DNA of 64,000 bases from Notolepis coatsorum (GCA_963971535.1 OZ020599.1:93073765-93137764); one strand, 5' to 3'. Shown: positions 10,805-22,442, counted from the first letter of the stretch. Numbers and translations are program-made. Notes: generated by a model from the letters alone, not told the origin.

Positions 10805-10823
10805 ATACTCACTTTTCTTTCTT
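10805..10823 (-). other. Candidate polypurine tract
   Basis: On the minus strand AGAAAGAAAAGTGAGTAT lies immediately upstream of the 3' LTR start, where a second-strand primer would be expected. Confidence 0.5.
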
Positions 10824-11605
10824 ATAATGTGGGTGAGATTAATGTATAATATACCAGGATTGTTTGGAACAGGTAAAAGTGAAAATAGAAAACAATTAAA
10901 ATAATGAAAATTTTGGCCAATGTGATCTGGTTGTTGGCATAACATTTTAAACTAGAATTATTTACATACATGATTCATGACATGATCGACTGGACTGCGG
11001 TCTGTGTTATTTTGATATCAGAGATGTGGGAATAGATATCACCCTTTTCTTTTATTAATCGCTCAAAATACCTATATCAATGAGTGGTCTTCAACTCTGA
11101 TATCAAACAACAATTAACATAATCATTAGAAGCTATCGCTGTGCAAATATCTTGGCATACCTTCAGTCGTTCATGTCGTGACTCAGGGGAGCTAATGTGA
11201 TGGTTGTGCATACAGGCATCGTAATAAACCAATTAAATACATCCACTGTCTCTGTGTGGTCAGAGTGCACAGGGTGAAAAAACAAAATTGTGTGCATAAT
11301 TATTAGGAATAGGATTTACACATAAGGCTAATGTGTACAAAAACATTTTAACAACCGTTAACCTGGTGGTTATTCTTGATGAAATTACTTAGGATCCAGT
11401 TGTATTTAACCTGAGTTTGAGTGTCACTTTCATCTGTGATTGCCTCAGTTTTGTTGGTCTTTACTTAGAATCAGGCAATTTTCTCCATTTCTTCTCTATA
11501 AATGAGGAGATAAAACGTCTTATGCATCGCTTCTGTATGTAATTCTAGTGCATATACTATCAATGGTTCACCATACAGGTGCAAAACAACGTTACATGTC
11601 CTCTT

Positions 11606-12475
11606 CTATGAGAGAATAAAACAACTGATTCTTTCTTGTCTGACAATACAATTTTGTAACCTAAGTAATTCAAATGTGATGTAATACAGTAACACAGTAA
11701 AATTTAAATAAATACATAATAATGTGGACAATGTGGCGTTCAGAAGTCTCTTGGTCCACAGGTCTCTGATGTGTCTCTTCTTGACGATGCAGTCGGGAAT
11801 ATTCACTGGTCGCCGTTCATTCCCTGTCAAGGGTCACCTGTAGCAGTCAACTATAGTGGTCTTGCAGACTCTTTTCCTGGAGCCTGCGTTGTTCTTCATC
11901 ACCACCACACATCCGCCACTGTGCTCACGCTTGACCTTTATCAGGCCTAGAGACATGGCGGTAGGGTGGTCTTGAACGTGCTGTGTGGTGGTTGGTCCCC
12001 CGCTCCCCGTCATCGCGGTACCAGAGGGGCGAGGGTTTGCTGGTGTAGTGGCCTGTCTGTAGGACGCTCTCTCTCACACGGATGACAATCTTGTCATGGG
12101 AATCCACCTTGATTGTCGGGGCTTTGGTTCCCATCTGCAGGTGATGGGTTTGGTCTGCCGTGGTCTGCAGTGCCGGGGTGGAGGCCGTCAAAGGTTGATC
12201 TCCTCTTCGTCAGTGTCTCCTTGGTCAGTCTCCTTCGTGGTCCCCTGCTCCACTTTCTTGGGGACGTCTGTGGGCTGGGTTGGATGGCGGCTCTCCCACG
12301 GTTGTTGTTGTCGTCCTGGTTGTGTCCGCAGCTCCTTGGCGGCGTCCCTGGTGGTAGTATGCTGTCGTGGGTCGCTCAGGTCGCTGGGTTGTGTTCCTCC
12401 TTGCCTGGTTGCACCGTCGTTCGTGGTTCAGGTCACGCGTCGTCTCACTCGTCCTGTCCTCTCACCAATTTATGA
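11606..12475 (-). pseudogene. Unrecognised coding-like relic inside the LTR element
   Basis: On the minus strand several short open stretches (12475-12190, 12191-11925, 11930-11830, 11830-11606) lie head to tail in changing frames and have protein-like composition. The first is rich in Gln, Thr and Arg with an acidic DEEE end. The second includes KVDSHDKIVIRVRES and SKPSPLWYRDDGE. The third is basic (KVKREHSGG). Frame changes and stops separate them. The position, in the 3' half of a minus-strand LTR element, would fit a captured or accessory ORF or a degraded structural gene. I recognise no family, and function is unknown. Confidence 0.35.
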
Positions 12476-12757
12476 TCTGAGGATGATAAAATTTGCCTTA
12501 GAAAACCTCTTCACATAAATTATTCAACGCCTTTCTGCTAAAGTGGAAAATCATTTTGGGATTAATTCAATTCATTGCAAATAAAATCATTTAATTGAAA
12601 ATAGGAAATGCAAGCCAATTGCATTAGCAGTGATTCCTTATGTTAAGAAGGTCACATTCACTACAATCTTATCAGATCTTGTATCTAACTAGATCTTACA
12701 GCATTAGGCTTTAAATAAAATTGTAAATGAATGGCCAAAGTCTTGAATCAGATAAAA

Positions 12758-12788
<31 letters not shown>

Positions 12789-13071
12789 CATAGTCTGTGA
12801 TGTCAAATTTAATTTGATCTTACCTCAGGATGCGTTGGGTGTACCTCAGGATACTTACCTCGCCACGCCTTCTCTGGCGTTCTTCATGTCTCAGTGTGGC
12901 TCGTCATAATTTAGCATGGGGAAAAAACATAAAATCTAGGCAACCAGTTAATTTTGCATGAAAAACAATCATTCGTTTTCTCATTTACTCTTAAATAGCA
13001 TTAATTTAATTACCTCTAATACACCTTGTGCATTTTTTATAATCATTGTGTAAATGATTATCCTGCTTTCA
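12476..13071. other. AT-rich LTR-element interior, no gene
   Basis: Contains a 27-base T run (12762-12788). Nothing else is recognised. The short ORF across the T run is low-complexity. Confidence 0.5.
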
Positions 13072-13262
13072 ACTGATACAAATAAATCTAACCCTAGCTA
13101 ACCTTACTGTCATGCATTTGTCCTAATAAACTAACCTACACTGTAGCACTCAACACTTTGATGACCATTGTTACTCAGCTGATAGAGTTGTGCCCTTTTT
13201 GATGTCCTGTCATACAGAACCTGTGAGTCGCTTTTGGATAAAAGTGTCAGCTAAATGATCAA
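13072..13262 (+). mobile_element. L2-like 3' tail fragment
   Basis: Matches 48957-49107 and the complement of 5098-5300: CTAACCTACACTGTAGCACTC, TACTCAGCTGATAGAGTTG, then GTCGCTTTTGGATAAAAGTG and GCTAAATGA. It is inserted in the LTR-element interior. Confidence 0.65.
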
Positions 13263-14527
13263 TGTATGTGTATACCTTGTACATTTAGATAATTGTGTTT
13301 CAATTTTGGTGGTTGATAATTTGCAGTCATGGAAAGTACTTGAAATTGCAAGGAGTTAGTGGTTAAGCAGAGAATAGAAGGAGGGGATAGTATGTTAAAT
13401 TGTTTTCATCATTGATCTTTCATCTCAGGCACTTCTACTTTGTTTGGTGTTATTCAGACATCATATCTCTGATTTGTGTGCCTTCTTGAAAAGAGAGAGA
13501 TGAAAACAACTGGTTAGTTATTCTGTTAGTATGGGAAATATGGTAGCCTTTTATAACTGCAAATTCATCACCTGTGTCTAATTCATGTTAATTAAATGAA
13601 GGGGGCATGTTTGTTTTAAAACATTTCATTCAATGCATTTTGTGGTTCCCTGTTGTTATCCATTGTCAGGTGAGTCTCTGTGGTAACAAAGAGAAAATCT
13701 GCATCTAAAGCGATACTTCCTACTATACTAAGTATAGTGGAGATACTAAGTTGAGTCCCTAAAGGTGTGGTCAGAGTCCTCTCTAGGCATTTGCATTGTC
13801 TTTCAGCTCCACATCATCTTCGGTTGAACCTTGTGTTGACATGCAAATTGTTGGAATTTCTGTCTTTTGTGATACAATTTGGGTGTAGGTCTCTGCATCT
13901 CGCCTCAGAGCCTCACTGAAAATAAAAACACATGTTAATTGTCCACTCCTAAGACCATTTGAGTGGGTTCTTTGTTGATTGTCTGTGAGCTTAACAAAAC
14001 ATCAGCTATTTTTCATCCATCCCATCCTAGGATGTAATGATAGTGTTATAATTTATCAATCATATCGCATATGTACGCAAGCATCATATGAATGTGGAAC
14101 CACACATTTTGAATCATGTTTAAAATGTCTTACAATGGAAAGGGCTAGTTATCTTTCATTGGTTCTTTAGATAAACACATTAACTCAAGTGAATATAACC
14201 TAAACATCTTACTTTTAAACATAATCTATGTTGTTTGTGCCCAAGTTTTCAACATTAAAAGCTTATAAAGTCTAATCTAACGCTGTTTATGTGGACTACA
14301 ATTCCTGTACTGCCATATACTGGAAACCATACTGACCAATACGTCCACAGATTCTGAAACAGACATTGTAATTAGCTTTATGTGACTTATACTGTGTAAA
14401 TTAAAGCAACATAAACACTCAAGTGATCTGAGATAGTTGTAATTTACTGTAACTGAGATGATAGTTGTGTATGTACAGTTACTCCCTTTTCTTGACTCCT
14501 TTTGTATCACAAACGGTACTGAATTTG
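13263..14527. other. LTR-element interior without recognisable gene
   Basis: AT-rich with no long ORF on either strand. I see no domain, terminus or tandem repeat. Confidence 0.45.
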
Positions 14528-14858
14528 CAAATCTGGTATGTCATAAATGTATAGATGTAGCAGTACTGACTATCTGTATGTCATGTATGTCATAATATGT
14601 CCTGATGAATTGAAAATGGGGGACCCTGATGTAAACAAATCTGGTATGTCATAAATGTATAGATGTAGCAGTACTGACTATCTGTATGTCATGTATGTCA
14701 TAATATGTCCTGATGAATTGAAAATGGGGGACCCTGATGTAAACAAGACGAAAGTCTCTCTCTGGTCTGCATCCCCTTAACAATTGTGTGTATTGAGCTG
14801 TACTGTATTGTACCCATTCTGCAATCTGTTAATAAAGTTTTCAATCAATCAATCAAAG
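14528..14858 (+). repeat. 108-bp tandem duplication plus (TCAA)n-tailed repeat
   Basis: A 108-bp unit starting CAAATCTGGTATGTCATAAA at 14528 is repeated directly at 14636. The second copy runs on into the (TCAA)n-tailed repeat described at 6826-6966. The same upstream text (AGATGTAGCAGTACTG) precedes the copy at 54270-54467, so the true repeat is longer than the tail. Confidence 0.75.
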
Positions 14859-16560
14859 CATCTATATTTATGATTTTCATACTCACCGGGGAAATCTGTT
14901 GTGTTGACGTCGTATATTATAATCGAATAGTGGTTCCAGAGGCTGTAGCACGTTACGTGTCGTCAATGCAATGTTCGGCTCGTTTCTCCGGTGGTCTGGG
15001 ATAATGCAACCCGCATCTCGCCACCGCAACTCAACATTTTCCAATAGCAACGCGCACATACATATACTACAAGTGGATTTCACGCACCTTCAGCCTTGGG
15101 CACATTAAACTTTACGTTCGCCTATGGATAGTTTAATATAAAATCATAACTTCACGGCGCGCATAGCGTGACGTCATCGCTCCATGCGACGTTCGTGCGT
15201 TCTCATTCGCCTCGGAAATAACGCTTTGCAATTCATACAGTATTTTTCCCACGAGCTCTCAATAGCCTGGAATTCCTAAACCAGCGTTTTGTTACCGAAT
15301 GAACGCGCCTGTGCATATGTGAAAACGTAAACAAACTGAAACGATAAAACTATACTTCCCCAAATGGTCGTTCCCGTGGGCCGGTTTTGTTGATTCCGGA
15401 AATTACTATCCTAGTTTGTCGCGTGAACTGCACTTCAATGTTATTCTCTGTATAACGGTAACTCGTCTCCCTATGCTCGTCGCGCTATCCGTCGGTTTCT
15501 TTACTCAATACAGCACCGCAGCGGGTTCTATACTGTGCACATACAAACGAGACTTTAAACGGACAAACAAACATTAATACATATAAGATAACGTGTGTGT
15601 ATATCTGACTGTATTGGATCGCTTTACGTTTAGTCGGCCAACATCTGTTGCGACAAGGCATTAATACCCTTGATATATAACTACACATCGTTATTAAAAT
15701 CATAACGACCGAACCTGACTTCGAAATTTACCAGCGATATATTAGATTATATATACCTTTTAATCATACTCTCGGCCTCTTAACCCGCGACTAACGTCCT
15801 GTTTAATGTACTTTCCGCGACTGATGTCCCGTTTAATGTACATTTACGTACTCCCGGGACATCGCGTAATCATGTACTAACTAGGACATCGCGTGATCAT
15901 CTTCCCGCTATCTGTATTGATCAATTGGTTAATTTAATCCAAAATACATCGTTTTCAGGAATGAGATTGTGGGCTTAGTTTGAGGTTGAAACAATGAATA
16001 TTATGACGCTACTCTGGTAATTTCTAATTATGATTCCATCAGCTTCTCGGTCCTAACTTCCCGCCTCTTTGCAAAGGAATCACAGAACGTTTTTAACAGA
16101 GTAGCGTTTTCAAGGATATCACATCATAATAAGCTCACGTATCTTCTTTTGTTGCCTATATTTTTAGTCTGAATTAGACTTGGGTTAGCAATCCGACAAC
16201 CTTACTGTGTGCCTTAGCTTTTGGTCGGCTCCGACTCGACCTGGAATAGCACTTCAACCTTTGTGCCTAAACTTTTGGGAATAGCACATATAACCCATCC
16301 TCACAGAACCGCCTGATAAGGACCCAGGTGCACGCGCGCCCTGGTAACGATTCTCAATACAGATCAGATATATTAATGCACATTATTCTTACTCAGCCAT
16401 GATCTCAATATTTGACAACATTCTGTAATGTTCACCTGGCACAGAGAAAAGCGGGAAGGTTTTAATTCCTTTCCATACATTTTTGGTCGACCATCTATTA
16501 TACTCACTTTTCTCTGTATAGCTGAAACGATACAGCACGCCGGGAGGACGCAAAAGTGTC
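14859..16560. other. LTR-element 5' interior (minus-strand sense), no gene recognised
   Basis: No ORF of recognisable family. At 15785-15905 a local cluster repeats CGCGACT(A/G)A(C/T)GTCC, GTTTAATGTAC and (G)GACATCGCGT(A/G)ATCAT, partly as direct and partly as inverted copies. This could be a leader or regulatory region, but that is speculation. Confidence 0.4.
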
Positions 16561-16583
16561 CATCACAAGTTCGTAGACGCCAA
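16561..16583 (-). other. Candidate primer binding site
   Basis: Two bases inside the minus-strand 5' LTR boundary the sequence TGGCGTCTACGAACTTG starts with TGG, as expected for pairing with a tRNA 3' CCA end. The specific tRNA is not identified. Confidence 0.5.
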
Positions 16584-16584
16584 T

Positions 16585-16939
16585 TGTGGGATATTTGTGG
16601 ATATCCTGAAGAAGAATGTTCTCAGTCAACCGAGGATTGGATAATAACAAAGGTTTATTAACCAAACAGATAGAATACATAGAGAGAATGGCTGAGGGCT
16701 TCCCCCCAGGTGATCAGCTGAATTTACCCAGGTAAGAAGACTGGATAGATCTCGGGAGGAGATCTATATAGGTAAAAGGGGGGGGGGGGGTGTGGTCCCA
16801 TTTGATAGGTCAGATGGGGGGGGGGGGGGGGGGTACAGGTAATGGGGACACAGGGGAGGGGAGTGTCTTATTCCACAGAGAGGGGGGGGCACAGGTAAGG
16901 GGGACATATTTACATGAGAACATTAGATATTATACCACA
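16585..16939 (-). repeat. LTR (5' LTR on the minus strand)
   Basis: 355 bp, partner of 10453-10804, with the same TGTGG...CCACA ends and two G runs. Differences from the partner are a handful of substitutions and run-length changes. Confidence 0.88.
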
Positions 16940-17484
16940 CACCCAACCAAGTTAGATAGTTAGCTGCATATGACTGCTGTTGACACTGATATCATGCAAT
17001 GTGTTTTTTTTTGATTTTTAAAAGAAATGTCATGGCACGGGGCGGGACAACATTTTGATTCAATTCATTATGCAGCACAAGTACAGTACAACAAAATAAG
17101 TTTTTAGCATCCAACCAGAGTGCAAATGTAGCAGCAATATACAATGTACAGGTGGTTAAACTGGGTACAAATGACAAAATATACAAGTTAGTACTACTGA
17201 GTAGGGGTGGACGGTATGGTCAAAAATTTATATCACGGTATAATTTGAAGCATAGACGGTAACGGTATATATCACGGTATCAGTGTTTCCGTTAGAATAT
17301 TTTTTTTTGCCTGATAGGCAGGCTATATAAAGAATGACAACCTCAAGGCATGTGGATTTATAATATTTTAACTTAAAACTAGGCAACTTTTGCGTATAAA
17401 GTCATTATATTCCAAATAAAAGAAATCCCGAGTCGAGACTCCGTGCTGCTCCCATTGCAAACAGCGGGGCTGGATTTTGCTAGA

Positions 17485-17620
17485 AGCATATGTAGCTGCA
17501 GAGCCGCAGAGCCAGTGGCTCTTTCAGGTCGTTCAGCCGTTTGGTGGGGGGGCGCTGTTGAGCGGACCTGTGACCAGACCTGAAAGAGCCACTGGCTCTG
17601 CGGCTCTGCAGCTGCATGCT
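17485..17620. repeat. ~45-bp-arm palindrome in the 17202-18833 element
   Basis: Arms 17485-17530 and 17577-17620 are complementary over almost their whole length (GCAGAGCCGCAGAGCCAGTG and complement) with a 46-nt spacer. The same palindrome is kept in the relative at about 57500-57640. Confidence 0.85.
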
Positions 17621-17654
17621 ATTTCGCAAATCCACTGCTGCAGCCGTCCTCGGA

Positions 17655-18362
17655 TAGGGCTGGGCGATATGGAAAAAAATCATATCGCGATAACGATATG
17701 ATAATTTTATTTTATTTCTCGATATCGATAATTATCGAATTGTTATAAGTATAAAATTAAAAAAAATTAAAACATTTTTTTTTATTTTTTTTTTAACAAC
17801 AGATGTATGTTTATTTTGCAGCAATTCTTTGTAATTGCCGCCATCTTTAGTGTTACATCCCCTCACACTCCAGTTCTCAGGCTGCAGCTGGTTTAAAAGC
17901 TAAAGTAAACCGGCTTCTCTGCTGGCTGTGGCTCCAGAGGAGTTGAACAGTTCTGGCTCTGCTAGTTTATTTTCGATCTTTTGGCGCTTTTTTGGTGGAC
18001 AAACCACCGCACATGTGCACTGTGACTCGTGACTGGAGTCTAGTTCTGCTAGCACACATAGCCTACTGTGTACAGACGGTTTCAAAATGTATTTTAAATT
18101 AGAAAGCAAACAAAATAAATGGACAAGAGAAAAAGAAATCTGAATTTGGTCAGTATTGTCATTTGGACAAGCAAAGCCATTACTTTAAGTTGCAGGCAAG
18201 AAAGACAAGTCTGTCCACTGTCTCTGGTTTTAAAACGGCCCTGTTGCAGGTAAAAAAAAATTTATAAATAAAAAAAATAAAAACGATTTTTTTTAAATTT
18301 CGATATTCGATATCGATTATTAAAATATATCGCAATATTTATCGTTATATCTCCCAGCCCTA
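17655..18362. mobile_element. hAT-like element, GGGCTGGGCGATATGG subfamily, nested
   Basis: Ends TAGGGCTGGGCGATATGG and ATATCTCCCAGCCCTA are inverted. Flanks share GTCCTC (17647 and 18364 regions), an imperfect TSD. The relative at 57.4-57.5 kb lacks this insert and has the uninterrupted GCCGTCCTCCCGG site, supporting the boundaries. Confidence 0.8.
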
Positions 18363-18841
18363 CGTCCTCCCGTCGTTATCATAACACTACACACATATCA
18401 TAATGTTTACAGCAAACTGTAGTTGATCACCAGGTATGTTTTATTAACGTAGAATAATTCATATAAGAAAAACGATAGGTAAGATCTCTTACCTTTCTCC
18501 ACTGGTTAAAAATCCCAGGAACTGAAATTGAAACTTGCTGTGCGCCGCGGTGATATGTGTTTATTATGAAATGACAATTGTGTGTTGACACGCCCAGTGC
18601 GCCCACTGCGCGAAGCCTCCTAAATAACTTTTTCCAGTTTGCACATATCTATTATCTATGACTAATTCGATCTATTTTTAGGGGCAAATGCGATTGAAAT
18701 AGTCGCGCTGTGGTTACATGACGTCATTGCTATTTTAGAGCTGCACTACCGGTTACACGGTATAGTCAAAATCCATACCGTAGAGCAAATTCATACCGTT
18801 TATACCGTATACCGTTTATACCGTCCACCCCTACTACTGAG

Positions 18842-19058
18842 TGTAGTGCTATAATCGGATGTATGTACAGAGTTGTAGTATAATATGTACAGTGATACAG
18901 GTATAAAGACAGTATGGTAGTAGGCATAGTCATACTGGCCAGCAGTGTAACTAGTAAGAGTAGGATATCTACAGATATAGATAGGGACTATGTGCAGAAG
19001 TACAGACAGAGGATAGGTATATATGCGGTGGGAATAAATATATATATATGGTATATAC
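18842..19058 (+). repeat. Dispersed repeat shared with 39917-40423
   Basis: The blocks TACAGAGTTGTAGTATAATA, CATACTGGCCAGCAG and AACTAGTAAGAGTAG recur at 39935-40019 and 40390. Here the AGTAAGAGTAG site is uninterrupted. The family is not identified. Confidence 0.7.
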
Positions 19059-19264
19059 TAGGGCTGTCTTAAATACTAAGAAGCTTCGTTCGATGGCACA
19101 AGCTTCGAACATAAAAAAGCGAAGTTTAAATATATTTTCTTTAATTATTTTAATACTTTTTTAAAGTCTTTTTTTTTTTTTTTTTTTTTTTTAAGCTTCG
19201 AATTAAAATCGAAGCTCTGCCCCGAAGCTTCGATTGCCAAAAAAAGCTTCGAAGGTCAGCCCTA
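19059..19264 (+). mobile_element. Short complete TTCGAA-family hAT-like MITE
   Basis: Only 206 bp, with ends TAGGGCTGTCTTAAATAC and GGTCAGCCCTA and an exact 8-bp TSD, gtatatac (19051-19058 and 19265-19272). It defines both termini of this family and shows the internal parts of larger copies are dispensable. Confidence 0.92.
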
Positions 19265-19345
19265 GTATATACAGCATTATAGTACATGCTATGTAACTTC
19301 CCTACCAGGGTACAAAATAGTTACACGCCCAGCGCCACTGGCTTG

Positions 19346-20367
19346 TAAGGCTGAGCCCGAACCCTGTTTTTAGGGTTCGAACGTTCGCCAGGGTTTATCG
19401 AACGAACGTTCGAACGTTCGTTTTTTGTAATTTTTTTTATACAAATTTTTTTTATAAAAAATAAATTTTATATAATTTTTTTTTTGTATTATAGATCCTA
19501 CGGAGGGCGGCATTGCATAATCTATTGGTGAAAAAACATGTTGTTTACAGTGGTGGCTGTTCATGTAAACATGTAATTAAACAAAGCACTCAGAAGAAAA
19601 TAACAAGCTACTGAGTACTGCATAAAGTTCCTACTTATGATAAACAATAGCCCTTGCACACCGCAGTCACGTAAGGGGCTAGATAAACAAATGCATTCGT
19701 TTTGTGGCATTAAGTACGTTATATAGTTAGTGTTACACGTTCAATAACAGGTATTCACTCTTGGTCGACGGGAAGGAGAGAGACGGCGCGCCTCGGCTCC
19801 TTCCACCGTCTACCTCGGAACGGGGGACGACAGAGAGACACCGGCGGAGTGCCGCCGGGCTCCCAACACGCCTGCCGCCCGTCCGCCCTCGGCCAGAGTT
19901 GTTTACAACGCAACCACCTCCCGCCATGAAGCTCGCGCTCCGTGGCCGAAAAAGGCTGCTATACATTAATGATCCTTCCTCAGCGGGGAGCTACGGAGTC
20001 TGTTCACTCTGTTGTGCTTCTCGGTCTCGCAAGCAGATAAATGTATTGCCGGAAGTAAAAAAAAATAACTAAACGCTTGCCGATTGGTGGTAACAGCAGA
20101 GGCGGGTGCAAGCGGTGTGACGTAATTGGCAGAATCGCCTGTCAATCAAAATGGTTCTATTGCATTGGTTGAGACAATAGTATCCAGCTACAGCCCGGCA
20201 GAGACCACACTGGTTGAGCCGAGCGCACTCGGGGGACGCGCCGCTTCACATCGCCTCAACGTCGCGCGCCTGCTTTTTTTTTTCACCGAACGTTCGAACC
20301 TATTAATTAAAGTCCGAATGTCAACGTAACGAACGTTCGAACGTTCGAACGTTCGGGCTCAGCCTTA
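19346..20367. mobile_element. hAT-like element, TAAGGCTGAGCCCGAAC family, complete
   Basis: Ends TAAGGCTGAGCCCGAAC and GTTCGGGCTCAGCCTTA have an exact 8-bp TSD, ctggcttg (19338-19345 and 20368-20375). Subterminal regions are arrays of GAACGTTCGAACGTTC. Interior GC-rich ORFs around 19733-20072 overlap on both strands and are not convincing genes. It contains a CCAAT/CRE-like module copy at 20074-20150. Confidence 0.92.
20074..20150 (-). promoter_or_regulatory. Recurrent CCAAT/CRE-like module, copy 3
   Basis: The plus strand reads GCCGATTGG...GGTGTGACGTAATTGGCAG, i.e. the complement of the module at 28083-28160. Two CCAAT boxes flank a TGACGTAA site. It lies in the 19346-20367 element. Confidence 0.45.
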
Positions 20368-20375
20368 CTGGCTTG

Positions 20376-21586
20376 TAGATTTATTCTTTGGCGATTAGAA
20401 TTTAAGGTCTGCCCGCCACCTGGCGGCTAACAAAATACACTGCATCTACCGCTTCTCCTCCGCTCCAATCCACACCCTCCAGGCCGCTCACAGTGGTTTA
20501 ACACTGATGTAATATACATGTAGTACAATGCCAAAGCAACAGATGGTGATGTACAAACATGAAGGCCATTTTCAACCAATGAGAAGGGTGAACCTGTGAT
20601 ATCCTGTTCAGGCTTTGTCACTCACATCCTGTTTTGACGCCATTGTTGTTGTCGTTAGCTTACATGCTAACGTTAATGGCAGCGACCATAGCATTGTGGC
20701 TAGGCTAGCTATCATCGCTTAATAGAGCTAGTGAATGGATAAACAACGTTATTTAACATTGCAGAATGGGTACAATTACAATGCGGCTCAATACAAACAA
20801 TTGTTAAGGGGCCCAGGGGGTGTAGACTGTTGTAGTTTGAGCTAATTTACACCATGCTCCAAAAAAAAGAAAAAAAATCTTCCGAGCGATGTGACGCGGG
20901 GAGCGCTCGATTCAAGGTGAGCGGTGAGCGAGCGGAGAGCGACTTGGGGGCGGGGTCAACATGAGCGATTAGCGGAGCAATTTGTTTCCTTATATCGCTT
21001 CCTCCAGGGTTCCAACTTGTGTTGACAAAATGCAACCCTGTTCAGCTACGGGGAATCAGTGCTCTCTCTCTAGACTAGAAAGGTGCACTCAGTAGAGCAC
21101 AGATGTCCGCCAGGGCGGCAGCCACACATAATAATAATAGATTGGATTTGTAATGCACTTTTTGTTCACTGGGATCCCAAAGTGCTACACTACATGGTTA
21201 AAACAGTTAAAAAAATAGAAATAAAATGTGTCCCGACCCCACTTCTATGTTTCAATAAATTATTTGCATTTAAAACTATTAACACTGACTCATTCCTTCA
21301 GTCCACTCAAAATTATGCTAATATTCCTTATGTTGTTTATGATATTAATTGAAAATAGCATATGAGAGTATTATATGTAATAATAACACATGGCTATATA
21401 CTAAAAAGCTATTTATAATTTTTGGCTAGTAAAAAATCTGCCCGGCTGGTACTTTTAAAAATCTACCAGCCAAATGGCTGGTGAGTCAAAAAGTTAAGTT
21501 TGTTCCCTGTTCCCTACTACACAGTGCTGATTTCTGATTTACTGAGGCCCTGTCCACACGAACGCGGGGTGTTATGTAACCGAGCC
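20376..21586. other. No gene; dispersed repeat fragments
   Basis: 20495-20610 is the complement of 24385-24480 (ACATGTAGTACAATGCCAAAG). 20745-20815 is a reversed, short (TCAA)-type repeat. 21430-21500 (CTGGTGAGTCAAAAAGTTAA) matches the end of the 47691-48938 element. 21547-21565 (GGCCCTGTCCACACGAACG) looks like another transposon terminus without a partner. Confidence 0.45.
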
Positions 21587-21590
21587 TTAA

Positions 21591-21670
21591 CACTTTGAGT
21601 GCCTACGACGAGATATCTCGTTATCATGCCGACCGTTCAGTGCCAACGACGATAGATCTCGTTTTTTTTA
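21591..21670 (+). mobile_element. piggyBac-like left end fragment
   Basis: A TTAA (21587-21590) is followed by CACTTTGAGTGCCTACGACG, matching the left TIR of the complete element at 51774-52713. Repeated CGAGATATCTCG-type palindromes follow. The right end is missing, possibly displaced by the adjacent L2 element. Confidence 0.55.
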
Positions 21671-21713
21671 TTAGCGATTTGAATTCATATTTCATAATAA
21701 TAATTCATTTAAT

Positions 21714-22442
21714 TTATATAGCGTTTCTCAATAACCCGAAGTCGCTGACAATAGTCGGGAGCAAGAGTACAAACAAAGAAACAAAAGCAAAGAAACAAAA
21801 ACAAAGAAACAACAAAGAAACAAAACAAAAGGAACATGAGACCATGGGGGGAACAGGGAAGACAGCATGATAGCACAAAAAAGACTGGAGACAGACATCA
21901 ATCAGGTTGGAGGGGGGGGGGGGGTTGAAGGCAAGGGAGAACAGGTGGGTTTTGAGGCGAGCTTTGAAGGTGGAGAGTGTAGGGGAGTCTCTGATGGACT
22001 GGGGGAGGGAGTTCCAGAGTCGGGGTGCAGTACGAGAGAAGGCCCGATCTCCAAAGTTTTTAAGCTTGGATGTCGGGACAGTGAGGGAGGCAGTGGAGGA
22101 GGACCGGAGGGAACGGGTGGGGCGGTAGGGAAGAAGGAGATCAGTCAGGTAGGGGGGGGCCAGGCTGTGGAGGGCTTTGAAGGTGAGTAGTAGTGTTTTA
22201 AAGTTTATGCTGTGTTTGATCGGGAGCCAGTGGAGGGAGTGGAGGACAGGAGTGATGTGTTCGCGGGACCGGGTGTTAGTGAGGAGGCGGGCGGCTGAAT
22301 TTTGGACCATTTGCAGTTTATGGAGGGAGCGGGAGGTGATACCAGTGAGGAGGGAGTTGCAGTAGTCCAGGCGGGAGGAGATGAAGGCGTGGATGAGGGA
22401 TTCAGCAGCAGGGGGGGGAGAGGCAGTGATGGATTTTTGCAA
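21714..22442 (-). pseudogene. L2 LINE C-terminal region
   Basis: Continues the RT of 22205-23143 after a frameshift. Typical L2 blocks are present: LIHAFISSRLDYCNSLLTG, HWLPIKHSINFK, RLWNSLPQSIRDSPTLSTFK and LKTHLFSLAF. After these the reading runs into the 3' UTR and the ORF ends in low-complexity sequence. It is a non-functional remnant with the thumb/connector-type C-terminus intact. Confidence 0.85.

Larger units (their letters stand above)
10453..16939 (-). mobile_element. LTR retroelement, apparently non-autonomous
   Basis: Two near-identical direct repeats (10453-10804 and 16585-16939) begin TGTGG and end CCACA. The whole is flanked by the 4-bp duplication cacc (10449-10452 and 16940-16943). 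On the minus strand a TGGCGTCTACG primer-site-like sequence follows the 5' LTR by two bases, and a purine-rich AGAAAGAAAAGTGAG precedes the 3' LTR. The 5.8-kb interior has no recognisable gag, protease, RT or integrase. It contains a small coding-like relic, an L2 tail, and (TCAA)-tailed repeats. High LTR similarity argues for a fairly recent insertion. Confidence 0.8.
17202..18833. mobile_element. hAT-like element, TAGGGGTGGACGGTAT family, complete
   Basis: Ends TAGGGGTGGACGGTATGG and ATACCGTCCACCCCTA are flanked by an exact 8-bp TSD, ctactgag (17194-17201 and 18834-18841). CGGTATA motifs dominate both subterminal regions. It carries a nested element (17655-18362) and a strong palindrome (17485-17620). 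A reversed, interrupted relative is at 56034-57838. No ORF of note. Confidence 0.92.

Noticed and set aside
12096..12518. 140-aa and 120-aa plus-strand ORFs
   Set aside because: Val/Ser/Leu/Cys/Gly-rich antisense shadows of the coding-like stretches on the minus strand. No family recognised.
19733..20072. Arg/Pro-rich ORFs on both strands at 19.7-20.1 kb
   Set aside because: Both strands are open because of local high GC. They lie inside a hAT-like element with exact TSD and have no domain.
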